Assembly (NCBI GenBank): GCA_028279375.1
Contig: JANQNW010000010.1
Span: 186,001 to 250,000, forward strand
Length of the DNA: 64,000 bases
Reading direction: 5' to 3'
Source of the DNA: Phycisphaerales bacterium
GTDB lineage: Bacteria; Planctomycetota; Phycisphaerae; Phycisphaerales; UBA1924
Part shown: positions 35,181 to 44,252 of the stretch, one piece after another
How positions within the stretch are numbered: the stretch's first letter is position 1
Layout of the letters: every line of letters starts with the position of its first letter
Program-made: the position numbers and the translations under genes
Notes under the pieces: generated by a model
What the model saw: the letters and a program-made list of their open reading frames with translations, nothing else
Told to the model about the DNA's origin: nothing
Database searches by the model: none

Positions 35181-36500
35181 GAATCAGTCTCTCCGGTTTG
35201 CTGTGGAAAGAAGCGATCAGGCGGATTCGAGTTCAGTCAGGCAGATATCCAGCACGCGGCAGAGGAACTCGCAGTCCTCCTTCTCGATGCACATCGGCGG
35301 CTTGATGCGAAGCACATTGCCGAAGACGCCGCCCTTGCCGACGAGCAGGCCAAGCTCCTTCGCCCGCTCGTGCACAGCCGCGGTCGCAGCCGTCGCCGGC
35401 GCCTTCGTCGCGCGGTCCTCGACGAGTTCGACGCCGATCATCAGGCCCTGCCCGCGCACGTCGCCGATCAGCGCGTGGCGCGACTGCAGGTCTTCGAGTC
35501 CCTGCTTGAGATAGCCGCCGATTTCGAGGCAGCGCTGCTGGTAGTTGTCCTTCAGCAGCACTTCAAGAGACGCCTTGCCTTGCGCCATGGAGACGGGGTT
35601 GCCGCCGTAGGTGTTGAAGTGCAGGCGCTGCGCCATCGTCTCGGCGATCTCGGGGCGCGTCATGCAGCACGCCAGCGGCGCGCCGTTGCCGATGCCCTTG
35701 GCCATCGAGATGATGTCCGGCGTCACGCCGTGGTTCTGGAAACCCCAGAAGTTCGTGCCGGTGCGACCGAAGCCCGTCTGCACCTCGTCGGAGATGCAGA
35801 TGCCGCCGGCGGCGCGCACGGCTTCGTACACCTTCGGCAGGAATCCCTGCGGCACCTCCACCGCGCCGCCCACGCCCTGGATCGGCTCGCAGATGAACGC
35901 GGCGAGCGTGCCCGAGGTGCCGTAGCGGATGAGATCGACGACGTCGTCGGCGTACTTGCCGCCGGCGTCGGGATCGTCATAGCCGAACGGTCCACGGTAT
36001 CGATCGGGGCACTTGGCGTGATGGACGCCGAAGCCGTGCGGGTACGGGTATTTCCAGTTGTGCAGCGCCGTCAGCCCCATCGTCTGGTTGGCGAGGCCGT
36101 GGTAGGCGTTGCGCAGCGCGATGATGTCGTAGTTGCCCGTGAAGAGGCGCGCCATGAGCATCGCCAGTTCGTTGGCCTCCGAGCCGGAGTTGGTGAAGTA
36201 CGTCACGCCCAGTCCAGAGTCCTTCGGCATCGTCGAGGCGAGCAGCTTGCCGAACTCGGCGATGTTCGGATGCAGATAGATCGTCGTGGTGTGCTGGAGT
36301 CGCTCGTTCTGCTCGCGCACGGCGTCGATGACGTGCGGATGGCAGTGGCCCGCGGCGACGGTGACGATGCCCGCGAAGCCGTCGAGATAGCGCCGGCCGG
36401 TCTCGTCGAAGAGCCACTGCATGTGGCCATCGACGATCATCACCGGATCCTTGTAGTAGGTGATCAGCGCCGGCGTGAGGAACTCGCGGCGCATGTCCAG
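34500..36500. other. Zone where GC skew changes sign
   Basis: To the left of this zone the plus strand has more C than G for genes of either orientation; to the right it has more G than C for either orientation. Counts in single 60-base lines are given in the findings. The switch lies inside the pyrimidine operon, with no large intergenic gap at the centre. Confidence 0.6.
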
Positions 36501-36590
36501 CACGTCCTGCTTGCTGGGGCCCGTGTACGGCGGCGGCGTGAAGGAGCACGCCGGCATCGCCGGGGTCGTCTGTGTCTGTGCCTGCGTCAT
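35217..36590 (-). CDS. Class III aminotransferase, AGXT2-like (beta-alanine transaminase)
   Basis: This PLP aminotransferase of 457 residues is similar to mitochondrial AGXT2 and bacterial beta-alanine or 3-aminoisobutyrate transaminases. It would convert beta-alanine (from uracil) to malonate semialdehyde, using pyruvate or glyoxylate as acceptor. The PLP pocket is clear: TNSGSEANELAM, NAYHGLANQTMG, CISDEVQTGFGRTG, and the Schiff-base lysine in SMAKGIGNGAPLA, followed by HFNTYGGNPVSMAQG. AGGAGAGG precedes the ATG. It sits between the permease and dihydropyrimidinase genes, which supports the beta-alanine role. Confidence 0.87.
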   Translation of the reverse strand: MTQAQTQTTPAMPACSFTPPPYTGPSKQDVLDMRREFLTPALITYYKDPVMIVDGHMQWLFDETGRRYLDGFAGIVTVAAGHCHPHVIDAVREQNERLQHTTTIYLHPNIAEFGKLLASTMPKDSGLGVTYFTNSGSEANELAMLMARLFTGNYDIIALRNAYHGLANQTMGLTALHNWKYPYPHGFGVHHAKCPDRYRGPFGYDDPDAGGKYADDVVDLIRYGTSGTLAAFICEPIQGVGGAVEVPQGFLPKVYEAVRAAGGICISDEVQTGFGRTGTNFWGFQNHGVTPDIISMAKGIGNGAPLACCMTRPEIAETMAQRLHFNTYGGNPVSMAQGKASLEVLLKDNYQQRCLEIGGYLKQGLEDLQSRHALIGDVRGQGLMIGVELVEDRATKAPATAATAAVHERAKELGLLVGKGGVFGNVLRIKPPMCIEKEDCEFLCRVLDICLTELESA

Positions 36591-36602
36591 GATGACCTCT
36601 CC

Positions 36603-38063
36603 TTAGTTCTCCCCAGAGTCTATCGGCGCCGGCTTCACGCGCCCTACGGCAAATATGAAGTAGAGCACGGCCGCCAGCCCGAGGCCGATGAACCATGCGT
36701 AGCCGTAGATCGAATCGAAGAACGCCGGGAAGATCTCCCTGCCCGTCGCGGCGTTGATGAACCCTGGAATGTTCGGCAGCACGGCCAGCGTCATGGCGAG
36801 CATGGCCCGGTGATTCACGCCCTTGTAGGGGCCCTCGGCGTCGTACAGGCCGTCGAGATCGAGGCGCGTGCGCCGCAGGATGAAGTAGTCGCAGAGCATG
36901 ACGCCCGCGATCGGTCCGAGCAGCGCTGAGTAGCCGATGAGCCACGTGAAGATGTAGGCGCCGAGATCGTTGTAGAGCTTCCACGGCATGATGATCAGGC
37001 CGATCACGCATGTGATGATGGCGCCGGTGCGGAAGCTGATGCGCCGCGGCGAGATGTTCGAGATGCCGTTGGCGGGGCTGACGACGTTGGCCGCAAGATT
37101 GGTCGAGAGCGTTGCAATCGTCAGCGCGATGAGCGAGACGGCGACGACGGCCGGAGATCCGATTTTCGCGATCAGTTCGACCGGATCCCAGACGGCTTCG
37201 CCGAAGACGACGACGGTCGCACTGGTGACGACGATTCCGATGAAGCAGAAAAAAGCCATCGTCGTCGGCAGGCCGAGGAGCTGGCCCATCGCCTGCTCGC
37301 GCTGCGACTGTGTGTAGCGCGTGAAGTCGGGGATGTTGAGACTGAGCGTCGCCCAGAATCCGACCATTGCCGTGAGCTGCGGCACGAACACTTTCATGAA
37401 GTCTGCGCGCGAAGTGAAATTGGACTTCGTGTCGAAGAGGGCGCCGATGTCGTCGACTTTCGTCAGCGCCCAGATGAGAAGCGCGACGCCGCAGGCGAGG
37501 AGGAACGGCGCGGCCCAGGATTCGAGGATGCGGATGGCGTTGACGCCGGTGACGACGATGCCGAGATTGATCGCCCAGAAGGTGAGGAAGCAGAAGAACT
37601 CCAGCGCCGTGATTCCGAGGACCGGCAGATCGGTGGTGTCGGAGGCGATGTTGATGATGTTCATCGCGCCGAGGGCCTGGTAGATGGCCCAGCCGCCGAT
37701 CCAGGACTGGATGCCGAACCAGCCGCAGGCGACGAGCGCTCGCGCGAGCGCCGCGACATGCGCGCCGCTGATTCCGAAGGTGGAGCGCACGAGCACCGGG
37801 AAGGGCACGCCGTACTTCGTGCCTCCATGACCGTTGAGGATCATGGGGATGAGGACGATGAGATTTCCGAGGAGGACGGTGACGACGGCCTGCCACCAGT
37901 TCATGCCGGCGGAGATCATGCCGGCGGCGATGGCGTAGGTGGGAATGCAGACGCTCATTCCGATCCAGAGTGCGGCGATGTTCCAGGTGGACCAGCCGCG
38001 CTTCTCAATGGGAACGGGCGCGAGATCTTCGTTGGTCAGCGTGTTCGTCGTCTCGGTCGTCAC
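36603..38063 (-). CDS. NCS1 family nucleobase/hydantoin permease
   Basis: This 12-helix transporter of the nucleobase-cation-symport-1 family takes up uracil, cytosine, allantoin or hydantoins, driven by Na+ or H+. The first helices contain the family hallmark WNIAALWIGMSVCIPTYAIAAG, then GVPFPVLVRSTFGISGA. The middle has FWATLSLNIPDFTRYTQSQREQ and the end GVMLCDYFILRR. At 486 residues the size is typical. The start is a GTG with AAGGAG just upstream. Given the operon, a pyrimidine base or dihydropyrimidine is the likely substrate. Confidence 0.88.
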   Translation of the reverse strand: MTTETTNTLTNEDLAPVPIEKRGWSTWNIAALWIGMSVCIPTYAIAAGMISAGMNWWQAVVTVLLGNLIVLIPMILNGHGGTKYGVPFPVLVRSTFGISGAHVAALARALVACGWFGIQSWIGGWAIYQALGAMNIINIASDTTDLPVLGITALEFFCFLTFWAINLGIVVTGVNAIRILESWAAPFLLACGVALLIWALTKVDDIGALFDTKSNFTSRADFMKVFVPQLTAMVGFWATLSLNIPDFTRYTQSQREQAMGQLLGLPTTMAFFCFIGIVVTSATVVVFGEAVWDPVELIAKIGSPAVVAVSLIALTIATLSTNLAANVVSPANGISNISPRRISFRTGAIITCVIGLIIMPWKLYNDLGAYIFTWLIGYSALLGPIAGVMLCDYFILRRTRLDLDGLYDAEGPYKGVNHRAMLAMTLAVLPNIPGFINAATGREIFPAFFDSIYGYAWFIGLGLAAVLYFIFAVGRVKPAPIDSGEN

Positions 38064-38087
38064 ACGACTCCTTCGGCGAATCGCGGA

Positions 38088-38969
38088 TCACACGCCGACT
38101 TTTGTCTCGGCGATGCGCTCGTAGCTCTCGGGTCGTCGGTCGCGGAAGAACTGCCAGACATTGCGCACTTCCTGGATCTCATCGAGATCGAGATCGGCGA
38201 CGACGACTTCGTCCTTGTCGCGGCTTGCTTCGGCGATGATCTGGCCGCGCGGGTTGCAGAAGTACGACTGGCCGTAGAACTCGCCCATGTTCCAGGGCGC
38301 TTCGGTGCCGACGCGATTGATGGCGCCGACGAAGTACTGGTTGGCGACGGCGTGTGCCGGCTGCTCGAGCTTCCAGAGGTACTCGCTGAGTCCGGCGACG
38401 GTGGCGCTTGGGTTGAAGACGATCTCGGCGCCATTGAGACCGAGTTCGCGCGCGCCTTCGGGGAAGTGGCGGTCGTAACAGATGTAGACGCCGATCTTGC
38501 CGTAGCGCGTGTCGAAGACGGGATAGCCGAGGTTGCCGGGCGTGAAGTAGAACTTCTCCCAGAAGCCGGGATTGCAGTGGGGGATGTGATGCTTGCGATA
38601 CTTGCCGAGGTACTCGCCGGTCTCATCGATGACGGCGGCGGTGTTGTAGTACAGGCCGGTCATATCCACTTCATAGATCGGGACGACGAGGACCATGCCG
38701 AGTTTTTTCGCCTGCTCCTGCATGAGCTTGATGGTCGGGCCATCGGGGATGGGCTCGGCCGTCTCGTACCACCGGACGTCCTGCTCTGCGCAGAAGTAGG
38801 GGCCGTAGAAGATCTCCTGCATGCAGCAGACGTTGGCGCCCTTGTTGGCTGCTTCCTCGAGAAGCGGGATGTGCTTCTCGATCATGGCGCTCTTGATCGC
38901 CTGAAGATCATCGGAGCCGGGCAGCGCGTCGGAGGCCTGTATCAGCGCAGCGCGTGTCACTCGTGGCAT
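38088..38969 (-). CDS. Beta-ureidopropionase / N-carbamoyl amidohydrolase (nitrilase family)
   Basis: This carbon-nitrogen hydrolase of 293 residues removes the carbamoyl group of N-carbamoyl-beta-alanine, releasing beta-alanine, CO2 and ammonia. The Glu-Lys-Cys triad can be placed in MQEIFYGPYFC, YRKHHIPHCNPG and GVYICYDRHFPEGARELGLNGA, where Cys is the nucleophile. The segment following FNPSATVAG is typical of beta-alanine synthases and N-carbamoylputrescine amidases. The context of dihydropyrimidinase and beta-alanine transaminase decides for the former. AGGAG precedes the ATG. Confidence 0.88.
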   Translation of the reverse strand: MPRVTRAALIQASDALPGSDDLQAIKSAMIEKHIPLLEEAANKGANVCCMQEIFYGPYFCAEQDVRWYETAEPIPDGPTIKLMQEQAKKLGMVLVVPIYEVDMTGLYYNTAAVIDETGEYLGKYRKHHIPHCNPGFWEKFYFTPGNLGYPVFDTRYGKIGVYICYDRHFPEGARELGLNGAEIVFNPSATVAGLSEYLWKLEQPAHAVANQYFVGAINRVGTEAPWNMGEFYGQSYFCNPRGQIIAEASRDKDEVVVADLDLDEIQEVRNVWQFFRDRRPESYERIAETKVGV

Positions 38970-39011
38970 ATCAACTCCTCGGAAGCGCCGCGAAGGCGCG
39001 GTGATTCAGGT

Positions 39012-40499
39012 TCAGATCCAGCGCCGGACAGTGACGCGCGACTTGGTGAAGAAACGCACGCCGTCCTCGCCGTTGGTGTGCAGGTCGCCATAGAAGGACT
39101 TCTTCCAGCCGGCGAAGGGGAACGCGGCCATGGGCGCGGGAACGCCGACATTGACGCCGAGCATGCCGGCCTGGACTGTCGTCTCAAACTTGTGCACGGC
39201 GTGGCCGGAGTCGGAGAAGATGACGGCCATGTTGCCGTACTCACTCCGGTTGACCATCTCGACGGCTTCGTCGAGGGTCCCGGCGCGCATCACGGAGAGC
39301 ACGGGGCCGAAGATCTCTTCCTTGCAGATGCGCATGTCCGGCGTGACATGGTCGAAGATGGTCGGGCCGGCGAAGCAGCCTTCTTCGGGCATGTCCGTCT
39401 TGCGTCCATCGAGAAGCAGCTCGGCGCCTTCGGCGACGCCGATGCCGATGTAGCTCTGCACGCGCTCGAGGGATTCGGCGTCCTGCATGGGTCCCATGCC
39501 GGTGGCGGCGTCGCAACCGGGGCCGACCTTGATCTTCTTCGAGCCTTCGACGAGCGCCGGGACGAACCAGTCGGGGCTGTCGCCGACGAGGACAACGACG
39601 GAGCCGGCAAGGCAGCGCTGGCCGGTGTTGCCGAAGGCGGAGCCGATGACGCCGTCGACGGCGGCTTCGCGATTCGCGTCCGGCATGATGATGGAGTGAT
39701 TCTTGGCGCCGCACATGCACTGGACGCGCTTGTCGTGACTGGCCGCGGTCTCGTAGATGTACTTGCCGGCGCGCGTGGAGCCGACGAATGAAACGGCGCG
39801 CACGTCGTCATGCTTGATCAGATGGTTGACGACATCGGGCCCGCCGTGAACCAGGTTGAGAACGCCGGGCGGGAGTCCTGCTTCGAGCGCGATCTCGGTG
39901 GCGCGCACGGCGCTGGCCGGATCTTTTTCAGATGGCTTGAGGACGAATGTGTTGCCGCAGGCGACGGCCATGGGCCACATCCACATGGGAACCATGACGG
40001 GGAAGTTGAATGGTGAGATGCCGACGCAGACGCCGACGGGGAGTCGATCGACGGAGGAGTCGATGCCGACGCCGCCTTCATCCTCGGTGCGGCAGAAGGA
40101 TGATGAGACTGCAATCTGCGGGAGCGTGCGTCCCATCATGAGGACGGGCGCGGCGCAGGCGTGCTCGATGCAGTCGATGCCTCGGCGGACGGAGCCGATG
40201 GCTTCGGCCTTGGTCTTGCCGTGCTCCTCGACGACGATGTCGGCGAGTTCATCGACGCGCTCTTCGAGGAGCGCCTTGTATCTGAAGAGATGCTGGACGC
40301 GATCGCCGACGGGGGTGGCGGCCCAGGCGGGGAAGGCCTCGCTGGCTGCGCGGACGGCCTGTTCGGCGGCGCTGGTCGCATCGAGCGGCGCCTGCGAGAT
40401 CTCGGCGCCGGTGGCGGGGTTGATATTGGAGCGGGCGTTCTTGCCCGGGTCGGAGACTGATTTGCCTCCGATGACGTGGTGCAGTTGTGCGACAGACAT
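39012..40499 (-). CDS. mmsA: CoA-acylating (methyl)malonate-semialdehyde dehydrogenase
   Basis: This NAD- and CoA-dependent aldehyde dehydrogenase of 495 residues converts malonate semialdehyde to acetyl-CoA, and methylmalonate semialdehyde to propionyl-CoA. It is the last step of uracil or thymine breakdown. The MmsA signature is complete: GISPFNFPVMVPMWMWPMA, LKPSEKDP, FVGSTRAGKYIYETAA, CMCGAKNHSIIMPDAN and the catalytic Cys in GNTGQRCLAGS. It is the first gene of the pyrimidine operon, with AAGGA nine bases before its ATG. Confidence 0.93.
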   Translation of the reverse strand: MSVAQLHHVIGGKSVSDPGKNARSNINPATGAEISQAPLDATSAAEQAVRAASEAFPAWAATPVGDRVQHLFRYKALLEERVDELADIVVEEHGKTKAEAIGSVRRGIDCIEHACAAPVLMMGRTLPQIAVSSSFCRTEDEGGVGIDSSVDRLPVGVCVGISPFNFPVMVPMWMWPMAVACGNTFVLKPSEKDPASAVRATEIALEAGLPPGVLNLVHGGPDVVNHLIKHDDVRAVSFVGSTRAGKYIYETAASHDKRVQCMCGAKNHSIIMPDANREAAVDGVIGSAFGNTGQRCLAGSVVVLVGDSPDWFVPALVEGSKKIKVGPGCDAATGMGPMQDAESLERVQSYIGIGVAEGAELLLDGRKTDMPEEGCFAGPTIFDHVTPDMRICKEEIFGPVLSVMRAGTLDEAVEMVNRSEYGNMAVIFSDSGHAVHKFETTVQAGMLGVNVGVPAPMAAFPFAGWKKSFYGDLHTNGEDGVRFFTKSRVTVRRWI

Positions 40500-40593
40500 G
40501 GATCCGGTTCCTTAATAGGTAGGGACCGGGCAGTGTCGCCGAGAATGGGGGATGTCTCAAGTGGGAAGAAGGGCAGGAACGGAGTCTGCGCTA

Positions 40594-40630
40594 CGAAAAC
40601 ACGGCGCCGGGAGGAGGGTCTCCGGCGCCG
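40594..40630 (-). terminator. Intrinsic terminator of the metalloprotease gene
   Basis: On the minus strand, a nine-base-pair stem CGGCGCCGG/CCGGCGCCG with an 11-base loop is followed by TGTTTTCG. It lies about 35 bases after the stop codon of the secreted protease gene and before the start of the pyrimidine operon. Confidence 0.8.
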
Positions 40631-40662
40631 CGCGCACACGCGTGTTCAGGTTCGGGGTGGGA

Positions 40663-43434
40663 TCAGCAGGGACCCCAGTTGCCGATGAGGGTGGCGAGAT
40701 CCGAGGATCCGACGCCGCCTCCATCGAAATCGGCCGGAACGCCGGTCTGTCCCCAAAGTCCGATGAGCTGGGCGAGATCGGATGATCCGACCTGGCCGTC
40801 GCCATCGAGATCGGCTTCGCAGGCGCCGATGCCGCTGATCATCTCGAGCTCTTCGTAGGTCATGTCGCGCGAGCTGGGGACCATGTATCCGGAGACGCCG
40901 GCTTCGAAGTTGGGGCAGCCGGTGAAGGCGAGGTTGATGTTGGCCCAGTCGTCATGGCCAACGAGGACTTCACCGGGCATGGTGTCCTGGGTGTTGATGA
41001 CGCCGTCGCCGTTGGTGTCGAGGTTGGGGAGGATGTAGTTGACGTTTGCGACGGCGCTGGTGTTGGTTGCGCTGCCGTCGCGGTCCCAGTCGATGGGGCT
41101 GCCATTGACGCCCGCTTCGAAGACGAAGCGCGCGGCGGGTGGACCTGTCGGAACGACGTCGGTCGAGTGCGTCAGGTCATTGGAGATTGGCTGCGTCTCG
41201 TCGAGGTTGTTCTCGTCGAGTGTCGGCCACTGGGAGTGGGAATAGTCGGCCTTCCACGCCTGCCAGTAGAAGAGGTTGTTGGGCGGCGTGAGCGGCGGGA
41301 CGGTCCACGTGTAGTTCATGACGCTGTTGTAGTTGGGCTTGTAGTTGATGGGATCGCAGCCGCCGTGATCGAGACCGAGGTTGTGTCCGATCTCGTGCAT
41401 GAGGAGTCCCTGCTGATCGCCGGGGCGTCCGCCGGCGGGCGTCCATGCGCCGAGGGTGATGATGGTGTCATCGCCGGGGAACTCGCCGACGCCTGAGACT
41501 GTCGTCGTCCCAAGTTGATCGGCGTAGACGCAATAGCGGTAGACCATCTCCTTGGCGGCTCGGATGTTCGTCCAGTTGGGATCTGCGCGTTCGGCGACGG
41601 TGCCGAAGAAGTTCGTCTTGGTTGTGGCGAACTCGGGCGGCCAGGTGATGGTGGGCGGGTTCCATGTCCATCCCGCGAGGGGGATGTTGGTTTCGTCGAG
41701 GAGGACGACGCCGATCTGGTCGCCCTGCGTGCGGAAGTTGATGCCGTCGACGCCGTCGGGATTGGGAACGGGGGCGTTGAAGAATGCGGAGCCGACGACA
41801 TTGAGCGTGCCGACGGCGGGCGCGCGGCCGACCATGGCGTCAATCTCGATGTAGAGATCCTTGTGGAAGGGATCGGAAGTTCCCGTCGGGAGGAATGTCT
41901 GGCTGTCGAGTTCGCCGTCGCCATCCCAGTCGATGCCGGTGTGTTCCCAGGCGTCGAGGATGGCGTCCTTGTCGGTGTCGAGGATGGTCTCCTCCATGTA
42001 GACATCGGAGGCGGCGTTGAGATCATTGCCGAAGAGGTTGTAGGTGGAGGTGTAGAAGATGTTGCTGCCGGAGGGTGAGACCGTGCTGTCCACGGCGCCG
42101 AAACCGGGCGCTGGATTGGGGTCGGTGACTTCGACGAGGTAGGACTGCGTCGCGCCGGGTTCGTCGTAGACGCCGTCTTCATCGGTGTCTCGGTCGTGCG
42201 CCATGATGCGTGAGCCGACGGCGCCGCCGGGCATGTTGGTGGCGTCGGTGATGAAGGTGACGAATCGGCCGTCGTAGGAGATGCGGGGCGTGAAGCTGCC
42301 GCCGCCGGTGGCCTGCGCGCCGCTGTTGGTGACGCTGACGCGCACGGTGGTGTTGTTGGTGAGATCGCGGACGAAGACATCGGGCTGGTTGTTGGTGTCG
42401 CCGGGGACGAGATTCGTAGCGCGGCTGTAGAAGGCGACGTGATTGCCGTCGCCGGAGATGTTGGCGGTGAGGCCGCCGGGCGTGGGCTGGAGGGGAAGCG
42501 TGTGGTCCTCATCCTGCTCGACGCCTGCGGTGGAGACGCTGACGCGTGTGGTCGTGCCTGCTGCGATATCGCGCACGAAGACATCGTTCTGGAAGTTCGT
42601 GTCATTCGGCACGAGGTTGTTCGAGATATCCCACCACGCGATGCGATTGCCATCGGCTGACATGGTGGGGGCGCCGACCGTGAACGTGTTTGCCTGGAGG
42701 CCGGCGTTGTCAACGGAGACGCGGATCGTGGAGATCCCGCCCGGCTCATCGAAGAGCCCGTTGCCGTCGGCGTCGCGATCGTGGCGGAAGACGTCGGGCG
42801 CATTGTTGGTGTCGCCTGCGACGAGGTTCGTCGAACGGCTTGTGAAGCAGACATAGCGTCCGTCGATGGCGCTGAGGTTGCCGTTGTCACTGAGTGTGTA
42901 TGAGAGTGATGCGCCGGTGCTATGCATGTCGCCGATGACTCCATTGGAGTCGACGGAGACGGGCACGACAGCGCCGGTGAGTGGCGCCTTGACGTAGATA
43001 TCGATGCGGCTGTTGGTGTCGATGGGGTCCCAGGCGGCGGCGGTGCTGAATGCGACGTACGCGCCGGAAGCGCCGACGAAGGGATTGGCGGGCTCTGAGA
43101 AGCTGTCCTGCGCGCCGGTTGCGGATGTTCCGATTCGGGTCGTGGTTCCGAAGACGCGATCGCGCAGGAAGAGGTCTGCGGTCGGGCCGTTGTTGTCGGG
43201 CACGACGAGATTGGTTGCGCGGCTGGTGAAGGCGACGTAGCGGCCATTGGGTGAGGAGCCCACCCAGATGACGGCCTGGTTGCCGAAGTTCTCGTTGGAG
43301 TCGACGCTGATGGGCGACTCCTGTGCGATGGGTCCGGTGGCGTAGGCCGCGGAGGTGAGCAGGAGTGTTGTGAGCGCGGCGAGGTTGGTGGTGCGCCGCG
43401 TGTTGTGGTTCTTGTTGTTCGGGGCAGCAAGCAT
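40663..43434 (-). CDS. Secreted beta-propeller metalloprotease-like protein with dockerin-type repeats
   Basis: This is a large exported protein (about 923 residues). After a signal peptide ending near SAAYATGPIA comes a long run of PD40/TolB-like propeller blades (repeated SxDGxxVAFxSxATNLVPGDTNxxxDVFVRD units, residues about 30-470). A metalloprotease-like domain follows with the extended zinc motif HEIGHNLGLDH (from about residue 680) and a downstream SVMNYTW Met-turn. The C-terminus has two dockerin-like Ca-binding repeats, DLDGDGQVGSSDLAQLIGLWG and DFDGGGVGSSDLATLIGNWG, which in Phycisphaerae often mark surface proteins. The ATG at 43434 has GGAG upstream. It probably degrades extracellular protein. 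Confidence 0.82.
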   Translation of the reverse strand: MLAAPNNKNHNTRRTTNLAALTTLLLTSAAYATGPIAQESPISVDSNENFGNQAVIWVGSSPNGRYVAFTSRATNLVVPDNNGPTADLFLRDRVFGTTTRIGTSATGAQDSFSEPANPFVGASGAYVAFSTAAAWDPIDTNSRIDIYVKAPLTGAVVPVSVDSNGVIGDMHSTGASLSYTLSDNGNLSAIDGRYVCFTSRSTNLVAGDTNNAPDVFRHDRDADGNGLFDEPGGISTIRVSVDNAGLQANTFTVGAPTMSADGNRIAWWDISNNLVPNDTNFQNDVFVRDIAAGTTTRVSVSTAGVEQDEDHTLPLQPTPGGLTANISGDGNHVAFYSRATNLVPGDTNNQPDVFVRDLTNNTTVRVSVTNSGAQATGGGSFTPRISYDGRFVTFITDATNMPGGAVGSRIMAHDRDTDEDGVYDEPGATQSYLVEVTDPNPAPGFGAVDSTVSPSGSNIFYTSTYNLFGNDLNAASDVYMEETILDTDKDAILDAWEHTGIDWDGDGELDSQTFLPTGTSDPFHKDLYIEIDAMVGRAPAVGTLNVVGSAFFNAPVPNPDGVDGINFRTQGDQIGVVLLDETNIPLAGWTWNPPTITWPPEFATTKTNFFGTVAERADPNWTNIRAAKEMVYRYCVYADQLGTTTVSGVGEFPGDDTIITLGAWTPAGGRPGDQQGLLMHEIGHNLGLDHGGCDPINYKPNYNSVMNYTWTVPPLTPPNNLFYWQAWKADYSHSQWPTLDENNLDETQPISNDLTHSTDVVPTGPPAARFVFEAGVNGSPIDWDRDGSATNTSAVANVNYILPNLDTNGDGVINTQDTMPGEVLVGHDDWANINLAFTGCPNFEAGVSGYMVPSSRDMTYEELEMISGIGACEADLDGDGQVGSSDLAQLIGLWGQTGVPADFDGGGVGSSDLATLIGNWGPC

Positions 43435-43652
43435 TTGAAGTTCTCCAGAGGTTGGCGCTTCTGCCGAAGGGTTTGCCCGGGAGGCCGTTTCTTTCCGACG
43501 TCCCACCCTTCCTTCGCGGCGAGGGTTGGCGATCTGTCAGGCGCGAGGGAGAAAGTTCGAAAATGGCCTCTGGAGGCGCACCAGGGCCGATTGTGGAACT
43601 GACGCGGGGTGTGCGGCGGTATGATTCGTTGTGAAGGCAGGGGGCCTTCCGT

Positions 43653-44243
43653 ATGCAGACACGGACGACAACGGCGCTGCTGGAAGATCTGGCCGATCCG
43701 GAGAACGAGTCGGTCTGGGTGGAGTTTGATGCGCGCTTTCGTCCGATCCTGGCGGCGTTCGGCCGGCGCTTGGGGCTCAATGAAGAAGACGCGGCGGATG
43801 CGGCGCAGGATGCGCTGGCGCGGTTCGTGCAGGCGTATCGCTCGGGTGGATATGACCGCGAGCGCGGGCGTCTGCGTTCGTGGATGATCGGCATTGCGCG
43901 CAATGCGGTGCGGGAGAGTCAGCGCAAGCGTCTGTCACGGCGTGAGGTGCGCGGGGCTTCTGCGGTGATCGAGATGCCGGACAACGGGGATGTTGAGTTG
44001 ATCTGGGAGGAGGAGGCGGAGCGGGCGCTCCTGCAGGAGGGATTGCGCGAGCTTCGGAAGCAGTCGAAGGCGAATGAATCGACGATTCGGGCGTTCGAGT
44101 TGCTGGCGCTGGGCGGGCGCTCGCCTGCGTCGGTGGCGGAAGAGCTTGGGATGTCTTCGAATGATGTGTACCTGGCGAAGCATCGGTGCCTGCAGAAATT
44201 GCGGGCGATCCTGACAGATCTTCGCGAGGCGTACGAAGGGTAG
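43653..44243 (+). CDS. ECF-type RNA polymerase sigma factor
   Basis: This sigma-70 family factor has 196 residues. Region 2 spans about residues 25-95 (RFRPILAAFGRRLGLNEEDAADAAQDALARF and LRSWMIGIARNAVRESQR) and region 4 the C-terminal part (GGRSPASVAEELGMSSNDVYLAKHRCLQKLR), which reads the -35 box. It ends nine bases before the kinase-TPR gene, so the kinase is its probable regulator. This sigma factor plus membrane kinase pairing is common in planctomycetes. Confidence 0.9.
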   Translation: MQTRTTTALLEDLADPENESVWVEFDARFRPILAAFGRRLGLNEEDAADAAQDALARFVQAYRSGGYDRERGRLRSWMIGIARNAVRESQRKRLSRREVRGASAVIEMPDNGDVELIWEEEAERALLQEGLRELRKQSKANESTIRAFELLALGGRSPASVAEELGMSSNDVYLAKHRCLQKLRAILTDLREAYEG

Positions 44244-44252
44244 TTAGAGAGC

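Noticed and set aside
34083..36929. A 948-codon open frame on the plus strand across the dihydropyrimidinase and aminotransferase genes
   Set aside because: It is antisense to two genes with complete enzyme motifs and encodes only Arg/His/Asp-rich low-complexity sequence, as expected from high-GC shadow frames.
35977..37896. A 639-codon minus-strand frame spanning the permease/aminotransferase junction
   Set aside because: Arg/His-rich shadow crossing a clear gene boundary with ribosome-binding site and start codon.
37758..39791. A 677-codon plus-strand frame over the permease, ureidopropionase and mmsA genes
   Set aside because: It crosses three well-supported genes on the other strand, has no family resemblance, and its composition is that of an antisense frame.
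41316..43430. A 704-codon minus-strand frame inside the metalloprotease gene
   Set aside because: It is the +1 shadow of the real gene, rich in Ser/Pro/Thr/Arg only; the real frame has a signal peptide, a zinc motif and dockerin-like repeats.
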